Positions 26,287 to 35,768 of a stretch of 64,000 nucleotides of DNA are shown piece after piece; the first letter of the stretch is position 1, and every line of letters starts with the position of its first letter. The notes under the pieces are model-generated. The model did not search any database, was not told the origin of the DNA, and worked only from the letters and a program-made list of their open reading frames with translations. The position numbers and the translations under genes are program-made. This DNA is from an uncultured Bacteroidales bacterium. GTDB taxonomy: Bacteria > Bacteroidota > Bacteroidia > Bacteroidales > UBA932. The stretch spans positions 1 to 64,000 of the forward strand of contig ONDR01000008.1 of NCBI GenBank assembly GCA_900316675.1. The letters are read 5' to 3'.

Positions 26287-27567
26287 TTATTTTTCGTAAG
26301 TAAACAGGGCCGTAAATCCAAATTTGTCAACATCAAAGGATGAGTCGTTCCAGCTGTTTGTTCCGAACGGAGGACGGTCGTAATCCCTGATGGTCAGCTC
26401 CATCTTTCCGCCTTCGACAATGCGGAAGCTGATATATGCTTCTCCTACATTGTTGATTTCTTTGCTGAAGGCTCTGTTGGCGGCGGACAGTTTAAAGAAT
26501 ATGCTGCTGATGCCATTTTCCATTGCTGTATTTGAACCAGCCTGACGGCCGTCGGGCCTCATGTTATAAGGCTTGCATGATACAAGTTCCGTCTTCCTGA
26601 AGAAGTTGCCAAGATCTCCTGTGCCGCCCGGCTCCAGGGTGGTGGTTGTAATCTCAGAACCATCGGTACCTGTGGCGGTCTGCGACTCTATGTTAAAGTA
26701 GAAGTTGGCATTGCTCAAAGGCAGGAGGGAAATATCGTCCCCTGCGGCGGCGAAGGCGGCCTTAATTGCATCCTCGTCCGCGAATTTTTCAAAGCGCCAG
26801 CGCCCTGACAGTTTGTAGTTGCCCTGTACGGAAAGGCTGAAATCCTTGTTCGTGCCGGGTACGAAGCCGTTGTCCGATACATTATCGATTGAAAGCTTTG
26901 CATTCTTCAGCGATGACTGGACATCCATGGTCTTGACGGCCACGCAAACTTCGCCCTCGTTGCTGCCTTTATTTATGATGACGCCACGGCTGTCGGCAGA
27001 GCCGTCCTCTTTGCAGAAATAAAGCAGGCTTGCTCCGTCGCCGGTAAGTATTACCGGAGCGTACATCTCATTGGGGGCCGTCCAGGCGTCGCCGCTCTTG
27101 GATCCGCTGAATTTGACTTTTACGTAGTAATGCTCAATTACATTGCCCTTCGTCCCTACGAAATTATAGGTGAGTACCTCTCCGGGGCAGGTGATGGTAA
27201 TGGTGCTGCGGTTGCCGGGTTTCAGCTTTTTAGCGTTGTCCAGCGCAACCTTTATTACCTGACCCTGGGTCAGGTTGATGTCCGTTATGGTGATGCTGGC
27301 TACTGTGCTTCCGGCGGCAAAGGATACGCTTTCTGCAGATACTGAGTAGTCAGTGCCCTTGGTGGCGGTGCCTTCAAACTTGAGTCCTACGCTGCACTCC
27401 TTTTCTGCGGGTGAGCTCAGAACGATAGGAATTACCACGTTGCCACCCATGTAAATTGTATTGGTGCTGGTGCTGAAGTCTACGATGGGGGTGCTTCCGC
27501 TTCCGCCCTCGCTCTTGGAGCATGAAACTGCCAGAACAAACAACAATATCGGAACTATATGCTTCAT
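26287..27567 (-). CDS. Calx-beta-like surface lipoprotein
   Basis: A secreted lipoprotein of 426 residues with a lipobox LAVSCSKS (Cys at about 16). It is followed by a β-sandwich domain with the Calx-β pattern (GTATKGTDYSVSAESVSFAAGSTVASITITD, about 65-105). The remaining 300 residues have no recognised family but contain W/F-rich β-strands. It probably faces the periplasm or the cell surface. It lies 3 bp upstream of nothing obvious and after pncB on the same strand. Confidence 0.7.
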   Translation of the reverse strand: MKHIVPILLFVLAVSCSKSEGGSGSTPIVDFSTSTNTIYMGGNVVIPIVLSSPAEKECSVGLKFEGTATKGTDYSVSAESVSFAAGSTVASITITDINLTQGQVIKVALDNAKKLKPGNRSTITITCPGEVLTYNFVGTKGNVIEHYYVKVKFSGSKSGDAWTAPNEMYAPVILTGDGASLLYFCKEDGSADSRGVIINKGSNEGEVCVAVKTMDVQSSLKNAKLSIDNVSDNGFVPGTNKDFSLSVQGNYKLSGRWRFEKFADEDAIKAAFAAAGDDISLLPLSNANFYFNIESQTATGTDGSEITTTTLEPGGTGDLGNFFRKTELVSCKPYNMRPDGRQAGSNTAMENGISSIFFKLSAANRAFSKEINNVGEAYISFRIVEGGKMELTIRDYDRPPFGTNSWNDSSFDVDKFGFTALFTYEK

Positions 27568-27570
27568 ATG

Positions 27571-29061
27571 TTAATCAATTGAAAATGCTTCTATCTGTGA
27601 GTTGATGCGCTCCAGGATTTGGAGCTTCTCTGCGCGCAGCTCTTCTGAAATATCTACCTTGTAATAGTGGGGGTTGATAAGACGCCTTTCTGACGGGCTG
27701 AAGTGCATAAGGGTATCCTTATGGAAGTCTTTCTTCTCTTGCAGGGTGTGCGGAACCTCGCAGCGCTGGCCGTCCTTGATTACCGGCAGCTGCAGGGCCC
27801 TGTAGGTATATGAACCGGCCTCGAAGGTTTTGTGTTTGAAGCGGTCCTGCTCGTCGTAAATGGTGAACTCTTCGCCGGCCTCGATGCAGCGGGAGGTATG
27901 GTCACCCCTCATACAGGTGACATCGGCCTTGAACCTTTCACCCAGGGCCGGATCATTTACAATGATGCGGAAGGTGATCTGGAAACCGGGGTTGATCAGT
28001 TTGATGGTGTCCTCTGACCTTTTGAGAACGGGCTCTCCGCCAAGCTGGACAAGCTTATAAACGTTGCCGAAGCAGGGAGCCGCCTTGCTGGTTGCGATGG
28101 CATCACCCACGCCGTAGGAGTCAATTTTTGCACCCTGGCGCTCCAGGTCGCTGATAAGATACTCGTCCAGGGAATTGGTGGCGAATATCTTGCAGTTCTT
28201 GAGGCCGTGGGCGTCCAGAGTCTCGCGCACCTTTATGGAAAGGTAGGCAAGGTCTCCGCTGTCCAGGCGGACGCCGTAACCGTAGGGATAGTTGTCGTCA
28301 ATTCCGTTCTCTTTGAAGGAGCGGATTGCGTTGAGCACGCCGCAGCGCAGTGTGTCGTAGGTGTCTATAAGCAGGATAAGGTTTTCTCCGCGGTGAGTGT
28401 TGATGTAGTCGCAGAAGGCCTTGTGCTCACCCTCAACGCTGCTGCCGTACGATGTTACAAAGCTGTGGGCCATTGTTCCGGTAGAGGGGACTCCGTTAAA
28501 CACGCCGGTAAGGATGTTGGAAGTACTTGCGCAGCCGGCAATGATGGCGGCCTTGGCACCGTATGTAGCGGCCCAGGGACCGTGTGCGCGGCGTGATCCG
28601 AATTCGCTTACGGGGCGCTCAGTCGCCCTGGTGACGCGTGAAGCCTTTGTGGCCACTGCCATCTGGTGGTTCATTATGCACAGCATGGGGGTTTCCAGCA
28701 CCTGCGCCTGGACCAGGGGAGCTTCCACAATAACCACGGGCTGGTTGGGGAAGGCGATCTCTCCCTCTCTCATTGCGTAAACGTTTCCGGTGAACTTCAT
28801 GGTGCTCAGGTACTTGCGGAAATCCGCATAGGCGTCGCCGGGAAGGAACTTCTCATAGAAGTCTTCCGGCATCTGGCCAAGGTTCATGACCATTTCAATG
28901 ACTTCCTGTGTGCCGCTTACCACAGCCCAGTTGTTGTTCTCGGGTGCTTTACGGTAGAATAGGTTGAAAACGGCAATTTCTTCTGCTTTTCCGCAGTCCA
29001 GAAAAGACTTTCCCATAGTGTACTGGTACTTGTCAGAGCAATAAGAATAGTATTTATCCAT
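27571..29061 (-). CDS. pncB: Nicotinate phosphoribosyltransferase
   Basis: It forms nicotinate mononucleotide in NAD salvage. About 496 residues, the long NAPRTase form. It shows DKYQYTMGKSFLDCGKAEEIAVFNLFYRKAPENN, the EFGSRRAHGP loop with substrate-binding residues, DTYDTLRCG and YGVRLDSGDLAYLS. The frame is open to 29103, but two TATATTTG boxes lie in that stretch; the ATG at 29061 (MDKYYSYCSDKYQ) fits the family best. It is divergent from the AmgK-like gene. Confidence 0.95.
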   Translation of the reverse strand: MDKYYSYCSDKYQYTMGKSFLDCGKAEEIAVFNLFYRKAPENNNWAVVSGTQEVIEMVMNLGQMPEDFYEKFLPGDAYADFRKYLSTMKFTGNVYAMREGEIAFPNQPVVIVEAPLVQAQVLETPMLCIMNHQMAVATKASRVTRATERPVSEFGSRRAHGPWAATYGAKAAIIAGCASTSNILTGVFNGVPSTGTMAHSFVTSYGSSVEGEHKAFCDYINTHRGENLILLIDTYDTLRCGVLNAIRSFKENGIDDNYPYGYGVRLDSGDLAYLSIKVRETLDAHGLKNCKIFATNSLDEYLISDLERQGAKIDSYGVGDAIATSKAAPCFGNVYKLVQLGGEPVLKRSEDTIKLINPGFQITFRIIVNDPALGERFKADVTCMRGDHTSRCIEAGEEFTIYDEQDRFKHKTFEAGSYTYRALQLPVIKDGQRCEVPHTLQEKKDFHKDTLMHFSPSERRLINPHYYKVDISEELRAEKLQILERINSQIEAFSID

Positions 29062-29139
29062 TACCAAATATATTTTCATCTCAATAATGCAAATATAAAA
29101 CATATTTACTAAATTCGCAGGCAGAAATTCATATTCTTT

Positions 29140-30561
29140 ATGGAAGAAGTATTAAAGCAGCTATTCGAGAAATATACCGGGCAAAAGGTGGATGAAATTA
29201 CCGAGTTGAACTCGTCCGGAAGCAACAGAAGGTACTTCCGCCTCAGGGGTGGACTCGTGTCCATCATAGGCGTGATAGGTACCAGCCAGGAAGAGAACAA
29301 CGCATTCATCACCCTTAGCCGTCACTTTGGAGAAAAGGGCATCAACGTGCCAAAAGTCTTTGCCGTAAGTAACGACGGGATGGCCTACATCCAAGAAGAT
29401 CTTGGGGACTCAATTCTTTATAATGAAGTGTCTCACGGCCGTGAAAGCGGGGAGTATTCTTCCTACGAGCGCAACCTGCTTTGCAAGGTTGTAGAGAAAC
29501 TGCCCAAGATACAGTTCAAAGGCGCAGACGGCCTGGATTGGAACGTCTGCTACCCGGAGCCTGCCTTCGGCGAGCGTATGATTCTCTTTGACCTTAACTA
29601 CTTCAAATACTGCTTCTTAAAGGCTACCGGCCTGGACTTTAACGAGGTTCGTCTGCAGGACGACTTTGAAAAGTTCAAGGAAGACCTTCTGGAAGACATG
29701 GGAGAAACTTTCATGTACCGTGACTTCCAGGCCCGCAACGTAATGCTTAAGGACGATGTTCCTTACTTCATAGACTTCCAGGGCGGCCGCAAGGGCCCTA
29801 TCTACTACGATGTTGCATCGTTCATTTGGCAGGCCCGTGCCCGTTACCCCGAAGACCTGAAGGAAGACATGCTGTCTGCCTATCTCCGTTCCGTAAGAAC
29901 TTTCCTGCCAGATCTTGACGAGGCTCATTTCCGTGAGAAGCTGCGCCAGTTCGTGCTGTTCCGCAACCTTCAGACCCTGGGCGCCTACGGTTTCAGGGGC
30001 TACTTTGAAAAGAAGCCTCACTTCCTGGCCAGCGTTCCCTTTGCTATTGACAACCTGCGCCGCCTGCTGCGTAAGCCGTTTGACAAGTATCCTTATATGA
30101 ATGAGGTACTTACAAAGCTTACCCGTATGCAGCAGTTCTACGAGATTGCAGAAGACAAGCGCCTGGAAGTCAGCATTTACAGCTTTGCTTACAAGAAGGG
30201 CATCCCCGTAGATTCCAGCGGCAACGGCGGCGGTTATGTCTTTGACTGTCGTGCCGTTAACAACCCCGGCAAGTACGAGTACTATCGTCAGTTCAACGGC
30301 ATGGACAAAGAGGTAATCAAATTCCTTGAGGACGACGGAGAAATCCTCTTCTTCCTTGACAACGTTTACCGTCTTGTAGATGTTCATGTTAAGAGGTTCA
30401 TAGAGCGCAAGTTTACACATTTGCAGGTTTGCTTCGGCTGCACAGGCGGCCAGCACCGCAGCGTTTACTGCGCAGAGCACCTGGCCGAGCATCTTGCCAA
30501 GAAGTTCGACGTCAAGATAAAGATTACCCACAGGGAGCTGGATATAGAGAAGATGCTCTAA
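29140..30561 (+). CDS. AmgK-like sugar kinase fused to a RapZ C-terminal domain
   Basis: A two-domain protein of 473 residues. Residues ~1-330 are an aminoglycoside-phosphotransferase-like kinase. The catalytic Asp (about 195) lies in MYRDFQARNVM and the metal Asp in YFIDFQGGRKGP. This resembles AmgK, the anomeric MurNAc/GlcNAc kinase of peptidoglycan recycling. Residues ~342-473 match the RapZ C-terminal domain (SFAYKKGIP…VFDCR and GCTGGQHRSVY), which in E. coli binds glucosamine-6-phosphate. The RapZ kinase-like N-domain is absent. The MurU-like gene starts 3 bp later. The inference is a MurNAc recycling kinase that senses amino-sugar levels. Confidence 0.85.
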   Translation: MEEVLKQLFEKYTGQKVDEITELNSSGSNRRYFRLRGGLVSIIGVIGTSQEENNAFITLSRHFGEKGINVPKVFAVSNDGMAYIQEDLGDSILYNEVSHGRESGEYSSYERNLLCKVVEKLPKIQFKGADGLDWNVCYPEPAFGERMILFDLNYFKYCFLKATGLDFNEVRLQDDFEKFKEDLLEDMGETFMYRDFQARNVMLKDDVPYFIDFQGGRKGPIYYDVASFIWQARARYPEDLKEDMLSAYLRSVRTFLPDLDEAHFREKLRQFVLFRNLQTLGAYGFRGYFEKKPHFLASVPFAIDNLRRLLRKPFDKYPYMNEVLTKLTRMQQFYEIAEDKRLEVSIYSFAYKKGIPVDSSGNGGGYVFDCRAVNNPGKYEYYRQFNGMDKEVIKFLEDDGEILFFLDNVYRLVDVHVKRFIERKFTHLQVCFGCTGGQHRSVYCAEHLAEHLAKKFDVKIKITHRELDIEKML

Positions 30562-30564
30562 ATT

Positions 30565-31317
30565 ATGAAGGCTATGATATTTGCGGCCGGTCTGGGTACC
30601 AGGCTTAAGCCGCTTACGGAAACCTTACCCAAAGCGCTTGTCCCGGTTGCGGGCAAGCCTTTGCTGTTTCATGTAATGCAGCGTCTGGCCACCTTCGGCT
30701 ACGATGATTTTGTAGTTAACGTGCATCATTTCCCGGATGCGATAATTAAGTATCTTAAGAATCCGGATGTGGCTGTAGAAGGCCGAAGGATAGCGGTTTC
30801 GGACGAGCGTGCACTGCTTCGCGAGACCGGCGGCGGCATTCGTTACGCCCGCCCGCTCCTTGAAGGCAGCGGCAGCTTCCTTGTGCATAATGTTGATATC
30901 CTTTCAGACATTGACCTTGCATGGTTCCGTGCCCAGGCCCGCCCGCAGGCCATCTCTACCATACTTGTGAGCGAGCGCAAGACTCAAAGGTACCTGCTGT
31001 TTGACGACGACATGCGCCTTGTAGGCTGGACCAACCTGGCTACCGGGGAAGTGCGCAGCCCGTACGGAAACATCGATGTTCAGAAATATCGTATGCTGGC
31101 CTTTTCCGGCATACATTGCATGTCGGACAGCATTTTTGATGCCTTCGACAAAGAAAAAGTCGGTGACAGATTTCCTATCATCGACTTCTACGTTTCGGTT
31201 TGCGACCGTTATCCGGTTTATGGCGTCTGCCCCAAGGAACTTCGTATCCTTGACGTGGGCAAGGTTGATACCCTGGCTAAGGCAGAGGAGATGCTTCGGG
31301 AACTTCAGCAGGAATAA
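30565..31317 (+). CDS. murU: MurU-like sugar-1-phosphate nucleotidyltransferase
   Basis: A 250-residue nucleotidyltransferase with the signature MIFAAGLGTRLKPLTETLPKALVPVAGKPLL, the ETGGGIRYA loop, and NVDILSDIDL. In Pseudomonas MurU makes UDP-MurNAc from MurNAc-1-phosphate, the product of AmgK. Three bases separate it from the AmgK-RapZ gene, which supports that role; a GlcNAc-1-P or mannose-1-P enzyme is the alternative. The last 41 bp overlap the convergent CPBP gene. Confidence 0.85.
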   Translation: MKAMIFAAGLGTRLKPLTETLPKALVPVAGKPLLFHVMQRLATFGYDDFVVNVHHFPDAIIKYLKNPDVAVEGRRIAVSDERALLRETGGGIRYARPLLEGSGSFLVHNVDILSDIDLAWFRAQARPQAISTILVSERKTQRYLLFDDDMRLVGWTNLATGEVRSPYGNIDVQKYRMLAFSGIHCMSDSIFDAFDKEKVGDRFPIIDFYVSVCDRYPVYGVCPKELRILDVGKVDTLAKAEEMLRELQQE

Positions 31318-32212
31318 GCTCGAAGTTGCCGTTAGGCGTGCTCTGTATCTTCCTGAATCTCAATACTACCAGAATGACTATGGCCAGGCAAGCGGCCAGG
31401 ATTGCGTAGTACATTGATGCGGGCATAATCTGCTCCCAGGAATCTGCGCTTTCATCTATACCTGCGAACTGGCCAATCACAAGTGACAGGGTATTGTTCG
31501 CAAAATGCATCAGAATTGTAAGCTTAAGGCTTCCGGTTTTGTAATAAACGTAGCCGAACAGGCAGCCCATAGAGAAGGCCGGGATGGCCTGCCACGGGTT
31601 CAGGTGGATGATTCCAAAGATTGCCGATGTCGCAATAATTGAAGCGGCAGGGGAGTATCCAACCTTTCCGTTAGAGCGCTTGCAGTTAAGCAGGCCTCGC
31701 AGTAAAATACCTCTGAGCAGCCATTCCTCTAGAACTGGTGCCAATATGCTTACACAAATGAAGCAGATAAGGAAATTGCCACCTACAAGGGACTGAAGGG
31801 CGGTTTTCCAGCTGTCCGGGACCTCGGGCAGGAAGGAATTGACCTTGTCCATAATGAAGCCCATCGCCCAGGTGCCAAGTATGCAGAGCAGACATGCAAG
31901 CCATGGAGTAATGCTTTTGCTGATGGTGTTGTCTACCTTGTAGCCATTCTCAAAATACATGTTCCTTTTGCTTATCAGGCTGGAAACCAGGAACGGGGGA
32001 ATAAACATAATCGGGTAGGTGATAAGCTGCTGGTATTCCAATCCAAGCGAGGGGACCGCCATCAGTACGGCATAAGCCACCAGTATGGAAACGAACAGGC
32101 CCGCAACCAGCCATAATAACATTACAAAGGAATCTACAGCGTCCGGAACATGCCATGAAAAGCTGTTCAGAATGCTGTAGTTTGCATGTTTGCCTCTTTT
32201 TAAAAATGCCAT
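31277..32212 (-). CDS. CPBP-family intramembrane metalloprotease
   Basis: A polytopic membrane protein of 311 residues (Abi/CAAX-protease and bacteriocin-processing family). The metal motifs are EEWLLRGILLRGL, FGIIHLNPWQAI and MHFANNTLSL. About seven hydrophobic segments are visible. The natural substrate is unknown. It overlaps murU tail-to-tail by 41 bp and lies 3 bp after the nucleotidyltransferase gene upstream. Confidence 0.88.
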   Translation of the reverse strand: MAFLKRGKHANYSILNSFSWHVPDAVDSFVMLLWLVAGLFVSILVAYAVLMAVPSLGLEYQQLITYPIMFIPPFLVSSLISKRNMYFENGYKVDNTISKSITPWLACLLCILGTWAMGFIMDKVNSFLPEVPDSWKTALQSLVGGNFLICFICVSILAPVLEEWLLRGILLRGLLNCKRSNGKVGYSPAASIIATSAIFGIIHLNPWQAIPAFSMGCLFGYVYYKTGSLKLTILMHFANNTLSLVIGQFAGIDESADSWEQIMPASMYYAILAACLAIVILVVLRFRKIQSTPNGNFELIPAEVPEASPLP

Positions 32213-32215
32213 GAT

Positions 32216-33151
32216 TTATTTGTATAAGGGTGTAGGATATACGCCTTTGTCGCAGAGCTCCTTGAACTTGGCAACAACGCCCGGACGGTCTTCCTTATAG
32301 GTTACGCCGAACCACTTGCTGTCAGTTGCAAGAACCTCGCACTTGTCGCCGCCGGTCTTGATCATGCAGTCAACAGCATAGGGAATGTAGAACTCTTTCT
32401 TGAGCTCCTGACCATACTTTGCAAGGAAGTCCTTGAACATAACTTCGCTCTTTTCGAAGTAATCAGGGGTGAAGCCCCACATGTTCATTGAGCAAAGGTC
32501 CTTACCCTTAATCTCTACATGTGTTGCACCGGTTGAGGAGTTGTCGCCGTAGATTTTGCCATCGGCCTCGCGGGCTATGTTAAGGTGCTCTATTACGTCT
32601 GTAAGCTGCTTGTCAGCATCGTAGAAGCAGATTCCGCGGGATACGCCGCCGGATTCTGAAAGGGTATTTTCAAGGGCGAAGCCAACGATGCAGTATTCGC
32701 CTTTTGTGTTCTCATGCTTGCGAAGCCAGTCTGCAATAACCTTGAAGGAGTCGCGGCCATAGAAATCGTCGCCATTGATTACTGCGAAGGGCTCCTTGAT
32801 AACGTCCTTGGCCATGAGCATGGCGTGGGCGGTACCCCAAGGCTTCTGCCTTTCGGGATTATAGCTGAAACCGGCAGGAATCTTGTCAAGTTCCTGGGTT
32901 ACGAAGTCGAACTGAAGGGGAGTGCCGTCAATGCACTTTACGTTTGCGTATTTCTTGTGAACAGCGTCCTGGAAATCTTTGAGGAAGTATTCCCTTACGA
33001 TGTAAACAACCTTACCGAAGCCAGCCTGAACTGCGTCGTAAATTGAATAATCGATGATGGTTTCTCCGTTGGGGCCAAGAGGATCCATTTGTTTGAGGCC
33101 ACCGTAACGGCTGCCCATACCGGCAGCAAGAACAAGGAGAGTAGGTTTCAT
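32216..33151 (-). CDS. NTP-transferase domain protein (sugar nucleotidyltransferase)
   Basis: A protein of 311 residues beginning MKPTLLVLAAGMGSRYGGLKQMDPLGPNGE. This is a variant of the nucleotidyltransferase GxGxR signature with an unusual long insert. The NGDDFYGRDSF metal site and KWFGVTYKED are visible. The sugar is not known. The upstream TTG start at 33193 is rejected in favour of the ATG at 33151. It is divergent from the FtsB/DivIC gene and co-directional with the CPBP gene. Confidence 0.85.
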   Translation of the reverse strand: MKPTLLVLAAGMGSRYGGLKQMDPLGPNGETIIDYSIYDAVQAGFGKVVYIVREYFLKDFQDAVHKKYANVKCIDGTPLQFDFVTQELDKIPAGFSYNPERQKPWGTAHAMLMAKDVIKEPFAVINGDDFYGRDSFKVIADWLRKHENTKGEYCIVGFALENTLSESGGVSRGICFYDADKQLTDVIEHLNIAREADGKIYGDNSSTGATHVEIKGKDLCSMNMWGFTPDYFEKSEVMFKDFLAKYGQELKKEFYIPYAVDCMIKTGGDKCEVLATDSKWFGVTYKEDRPGVVAKFKELCDKGVYPTPLYK

Positions 33152-33232
33152 TTTCTTATGAGTTTTGTTAAAAATTTTTCTATTTGTCTCCAAATTTAAC
33201 TACTTTTGCGAAAACGACAAAATTTTACAGCA

Positions 33233-33574
33233 TTGGATATCAAGGCTTTCATAAAGAAGTACGTGTTCAAAGGCCGCATCAAACAGGCCTGGAACGGCCC
33301 GCATCGCGGTTTCTACCGTTATGCAGCCGTAGCTACGGGCGTGGCTGCGCTGTATATATTGTTCATCAGCAATGACAACATTTTCCGCTGGCTTGGGGCC
33401 CGCAGGGAAATAAGCCGCCAAGAGGCGGAAATCCGTCATTATACCAAAGAAAACGCTAAGCTGGATCTTCGTATCCAGCGTCTTTCCACAGAGCGTGATA
33501 CCCTGGAGGAATTCGCCCGTGAAAACTTCCGTTTTGCCGAACCCGGCGACGATGTTTTCCTTACAGAAGAATAA
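33233..33574 (+). CDS. FtsB/DivIC-family septum-formation initiator
   Basis: A single-pass membrane protein of 113 residues with one helix (YRYAAVATGVAALYILFI) followed by a coiled coil (REISRQEAEIRHYTKENAKLDLRIQRLSTERDTLEEFARENF). This is the FtsB/DivIC layout of the divisome FtsQLB complex. No ATG exists in the N-terminal part. TTG at 33233 is likely, because the TTG at 33206 lies inside a TACTTTTG promoter box (33201-33208). Confidence 0.85.
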   Translation: MDIKAFIKKYVFKGRIKQAWNGPHRGFYRYAAVATGVAALYILFISNDNIFRWLGARREISRQEAEIRHYTKENAKLDLRIQRLSTERDTLEEFARENFRFAEPGDDVFLTEE

Positions 33575-33576
33575 AA

Positions 33577-33604
33577 ACAGGCCCCGCAGGGCCTGTCTTT
33601 TTTT
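33577..33604. terminator. Terminator between the FtsB-like gene and purB
   Basis: ACAGGCCC-CGCA-GGGCCTGT followed by CTTTTTTT. It sits 2 bp after the FtsB-like stop, and the A-rich left side lets it also end purB transcription. Confidence 0.85.
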
Positions 33605-34939
33605 CTAGTATGTCCAGGGAGTCAGAGCTCGCAGCTCATCTTTAACTGACTCGGCCACGTCAAGACCTTCTATAAAGTCTTTGATGGTTACCTCGTCCAT
33701 CACTGAACCTGTGCGAGTAAGCTGTTTCAGGGCCTCGTACGGATGAGGATAAGCCTCGCGGCGAAGTATGGTCTGGATGCCTTCTGCCACAACTTCCCAG
33801 TTGTTCTCCAAATCCTTATCAATCAGTTCTTTATTAATGCTTATCTTGCCCAAGCCTTTAAGGGTTGAATTAAAGGCGATAAGGCCGTATGCCAGCGGCA
33901 TTCCAATGTTGCGGAGCACTGTTGAATCCGTCAGGTCTCTTTGCAGTCGGGAGATGGGAAGCTTCATTGAAAGGTGGGTAAGAAGGGCGTTTGCAAGGCC
34001 CAGGTTGCCCTCTGCGTTCTCGAAGTCAATAGGATTGACTTTGTGCGGCATGGCGGAAGAACCAACCTCTGTTTCTTTAACCTTCAGACGGAAGTAACGC
34101 ATTGAAATATAGCTCCATACGTCCCTGCAAAGGTCAATAAGGATAATGTTTATGCGACGCAGGCAGTCAAAGATGGCTGCAAGGTTGTCGTAGTGCTCTA
34201 TCTGGGTTGTAGGCTTTGAGCGCTTCAGGCCCAGGCTGGCGGTAAAGTTGTCTGCGAAAGAATCCCAGTCAACATCGGGATAAGCGGCCCTGTGTGCATT
34301 CAGTCCGCCGGTTGCGCCGCCGAATTTTGCCGGGAAGCTAAGAGCCATAAGCTGGTCGTACTGCTCCTGAAGACGGGCTACAAATACTGCCATTTCCTTA
34401 CCCATAGTGGTAGGAGTTGCAGGCTGGCCGTGAGTATGGGCCAGCATTGGAATATCAGCCCAACGCTCTACAAGGCCTTCCAGAACGCCGATGATTTCCT
34501 GAATCTTGGACTCGTAGCCGCCCTGCTCAAGGGCATCCTTCAGCATAAGAGGGAAGGCGGTGTTGTTGATATCCTGGGAAGTCAGTCCAAAGTGGATGAA
34601 CTCCTGGTATTTCTCCAGTCCAAGGGTCTGGAATTTTTCCTTGATGAAGTACTCAACAGCCTTGACATCGTGGTTGGTGGTAGCCTCAATCTCTTTGATT
34701 CGAAGGGCGTCGTCGTCGCAGAAACCTGTTGCAATGGCGCGTATGCCTTCTTCCTTTTCAAGGGCTCCGTCAAGCTGCGGAACGCCAAGCCTGCAAAGTG
34801 AAATGAAATACTCTATCTCTACCTGGGTACGGTAGCGAAGAAGGGCTTTTTCAGAGAAATACTCCTTGAGAGGAGCTGTAGTTGCTGCATATCTTCCGTC
34901 AACCGGAGAAATGGCTTCAAGTGCGTGAGGATTCATCAT
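33605..34939 (-). CDS. purB: Adenylosuccinate lyase
   Basis: A fumarase-superfamily enzyme of 444 residues acting twice in purine synthesis (SAICAR and adenylosuccinate cleavage). It shows the start ISPVDGRYA, the catalytic loop GSSAMPHKVNPIDFENAEGN and the T-rich LTSQDINNTA. The family signature and length fit the E. coli-like form. It follows folP by 2 bp. Confidence 0.97.
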   Translation of the reverse strand: MMNPHALEAISPVDGRYAATTAPLKEYFSEKALLRYRTQVEIEYFISLCRLGVPQLDGALEKEEGIRAIATGFCDDDALRIKEIEATTNHDVKAVEYFIKEKFQTLGLEKYQEFIHFGLTSQDINNTAFPLMLKDALEQGGYESKIQEIIGVLEGLVERWADIPMLAHTHGQPATPTTMGKEMAVFVARLQEQYDQLMALSFPAKFGGATGGLNAHRAAYPDVDWDSFADNFTASLGLKRSKPTTQIEHYDNLAAIFDCLRRINIILIDLCRDVWSYISMRYFRLKVKETEVGSSAMPHKVNPIDFENAEGNLGLANALLTHLSMKLPISRLQRDLTDSTVLRNIGMPLAYGLIAFNSTLKGLGKISINKELIDKDLENNWEVVAEGIQTILRREAYPHPYEALKQLTRTGSVMDEVTIKDFIEGLDVAESVKDELRALTPWTY

Positions 34940-34941
34940 AT

Positions 34942-35763
34942 TTAGTTTTCTATCAGTTTCTTATAAATGGATATGGTGTTGCGGGCATCCTGTACGTCGT
35001 GCACGCGAAGCACGGTTGCGCCCCTTTCCAGGGCTACCATGTTAAGTGCCTGCGTAGATGCCAGAGTGTCTTCTGGCTTCTGGCCTAACAACCTGTAAAC
35101 CATACTTTTGCGTGAAAGGCCTACAAGGATGGGACGGCCCAGCTGCTGCAGTACGTCCATGTGGTTCAGCAGCTCGTAGTTCTGCTCAATTGTCTTTGCA
35201 AAGCCGAAGCCCGGATCCAGATACCAGTCCTTGATGCCTGCCTTATCTGCCTTGGCTGCAAGGTCCTGGAAGAATTGCAGAACCTCTGCCACAACGCCAT
35301 TAGGATAGTCAGTAAGCGTAGCCATGGTCTCTGGCGTTCCGCGCATGTGCATCGCAACGTAGGGGAGTCCAAGGCGGCCTACGACAGTCAGCATCCGCCC
35401 GTCAATTGTGCCGGCGGAAATATCGTTCACTATGAAGGGGCCGATCAGGTCGTAAACCTTCTCTACGACGCTGGAATTGAAGGTATCTACGGAAATAGGA
35501 GTCTCCGGAGCGGCGTTCCTAATTACTGGTAGGGCGGCCTTAAGGCGTTCCCATTCGCTTTCAGCATCGATGGATTTGCTTCCGGGTCTGGTAGAGCATG
35601 CTCCAACGTCCAGGATGTCAACTCCCGAACGCAGCATCTGCTGAACTGTAGCGCGTATCTTGTCAAAATCTATACAGCCGTCGGGGCCAATCATCCGGCT
35701 TCCCGGAAAGAATGAATCGCTTGTAATATTGACGATTCCCATTACCTGTATATTATTCTGCAT
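34942..35763 (-). CDS. folP: Dihydropteroate synthase
   Basis: A TIM-barrel enzyme of folate synthesis joining 4-aminobenzoate to the pterin, 273 residues. It shows VMGIVNITSDSFFPGSR, DVGACSTRPGS, VSVDTF and DPGFGFAKT. The family's GxPxLxGxSRK appears as RPILVGLSRKSM. The GTG at 35769 and the ATG at 35763 are both possible; the ATG is chosen. It overlaps or abuts the DoxX-like gene upstream. Confidence 0.96.
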   Translation of the reverse strand: MQNNIQVMGIVNITSDSFFPGSRMIGPDGCIDFDKIRATVQQMLRSGVDILDVGACSTRPGSKSIDAESEWERLKAALPVIRNAAPETPISVDTFNSSVVEKVYDLIGPFIVNDISAGTIDGRMLTVVGRLGLPYVAMHMRGTPETMATLTDYPNGVVAEVLQFFQDLAAKADKAGIKDWYLDPGFGFAKTIEQNYELLNHMDVLQQLGRPILVGLSRKSMVYRLLGQKPEDTLASTQALNMVALERGATVLRVHDVQDARNTISIYKKLIEN

Positions 35764-35768
35764 TTTCA

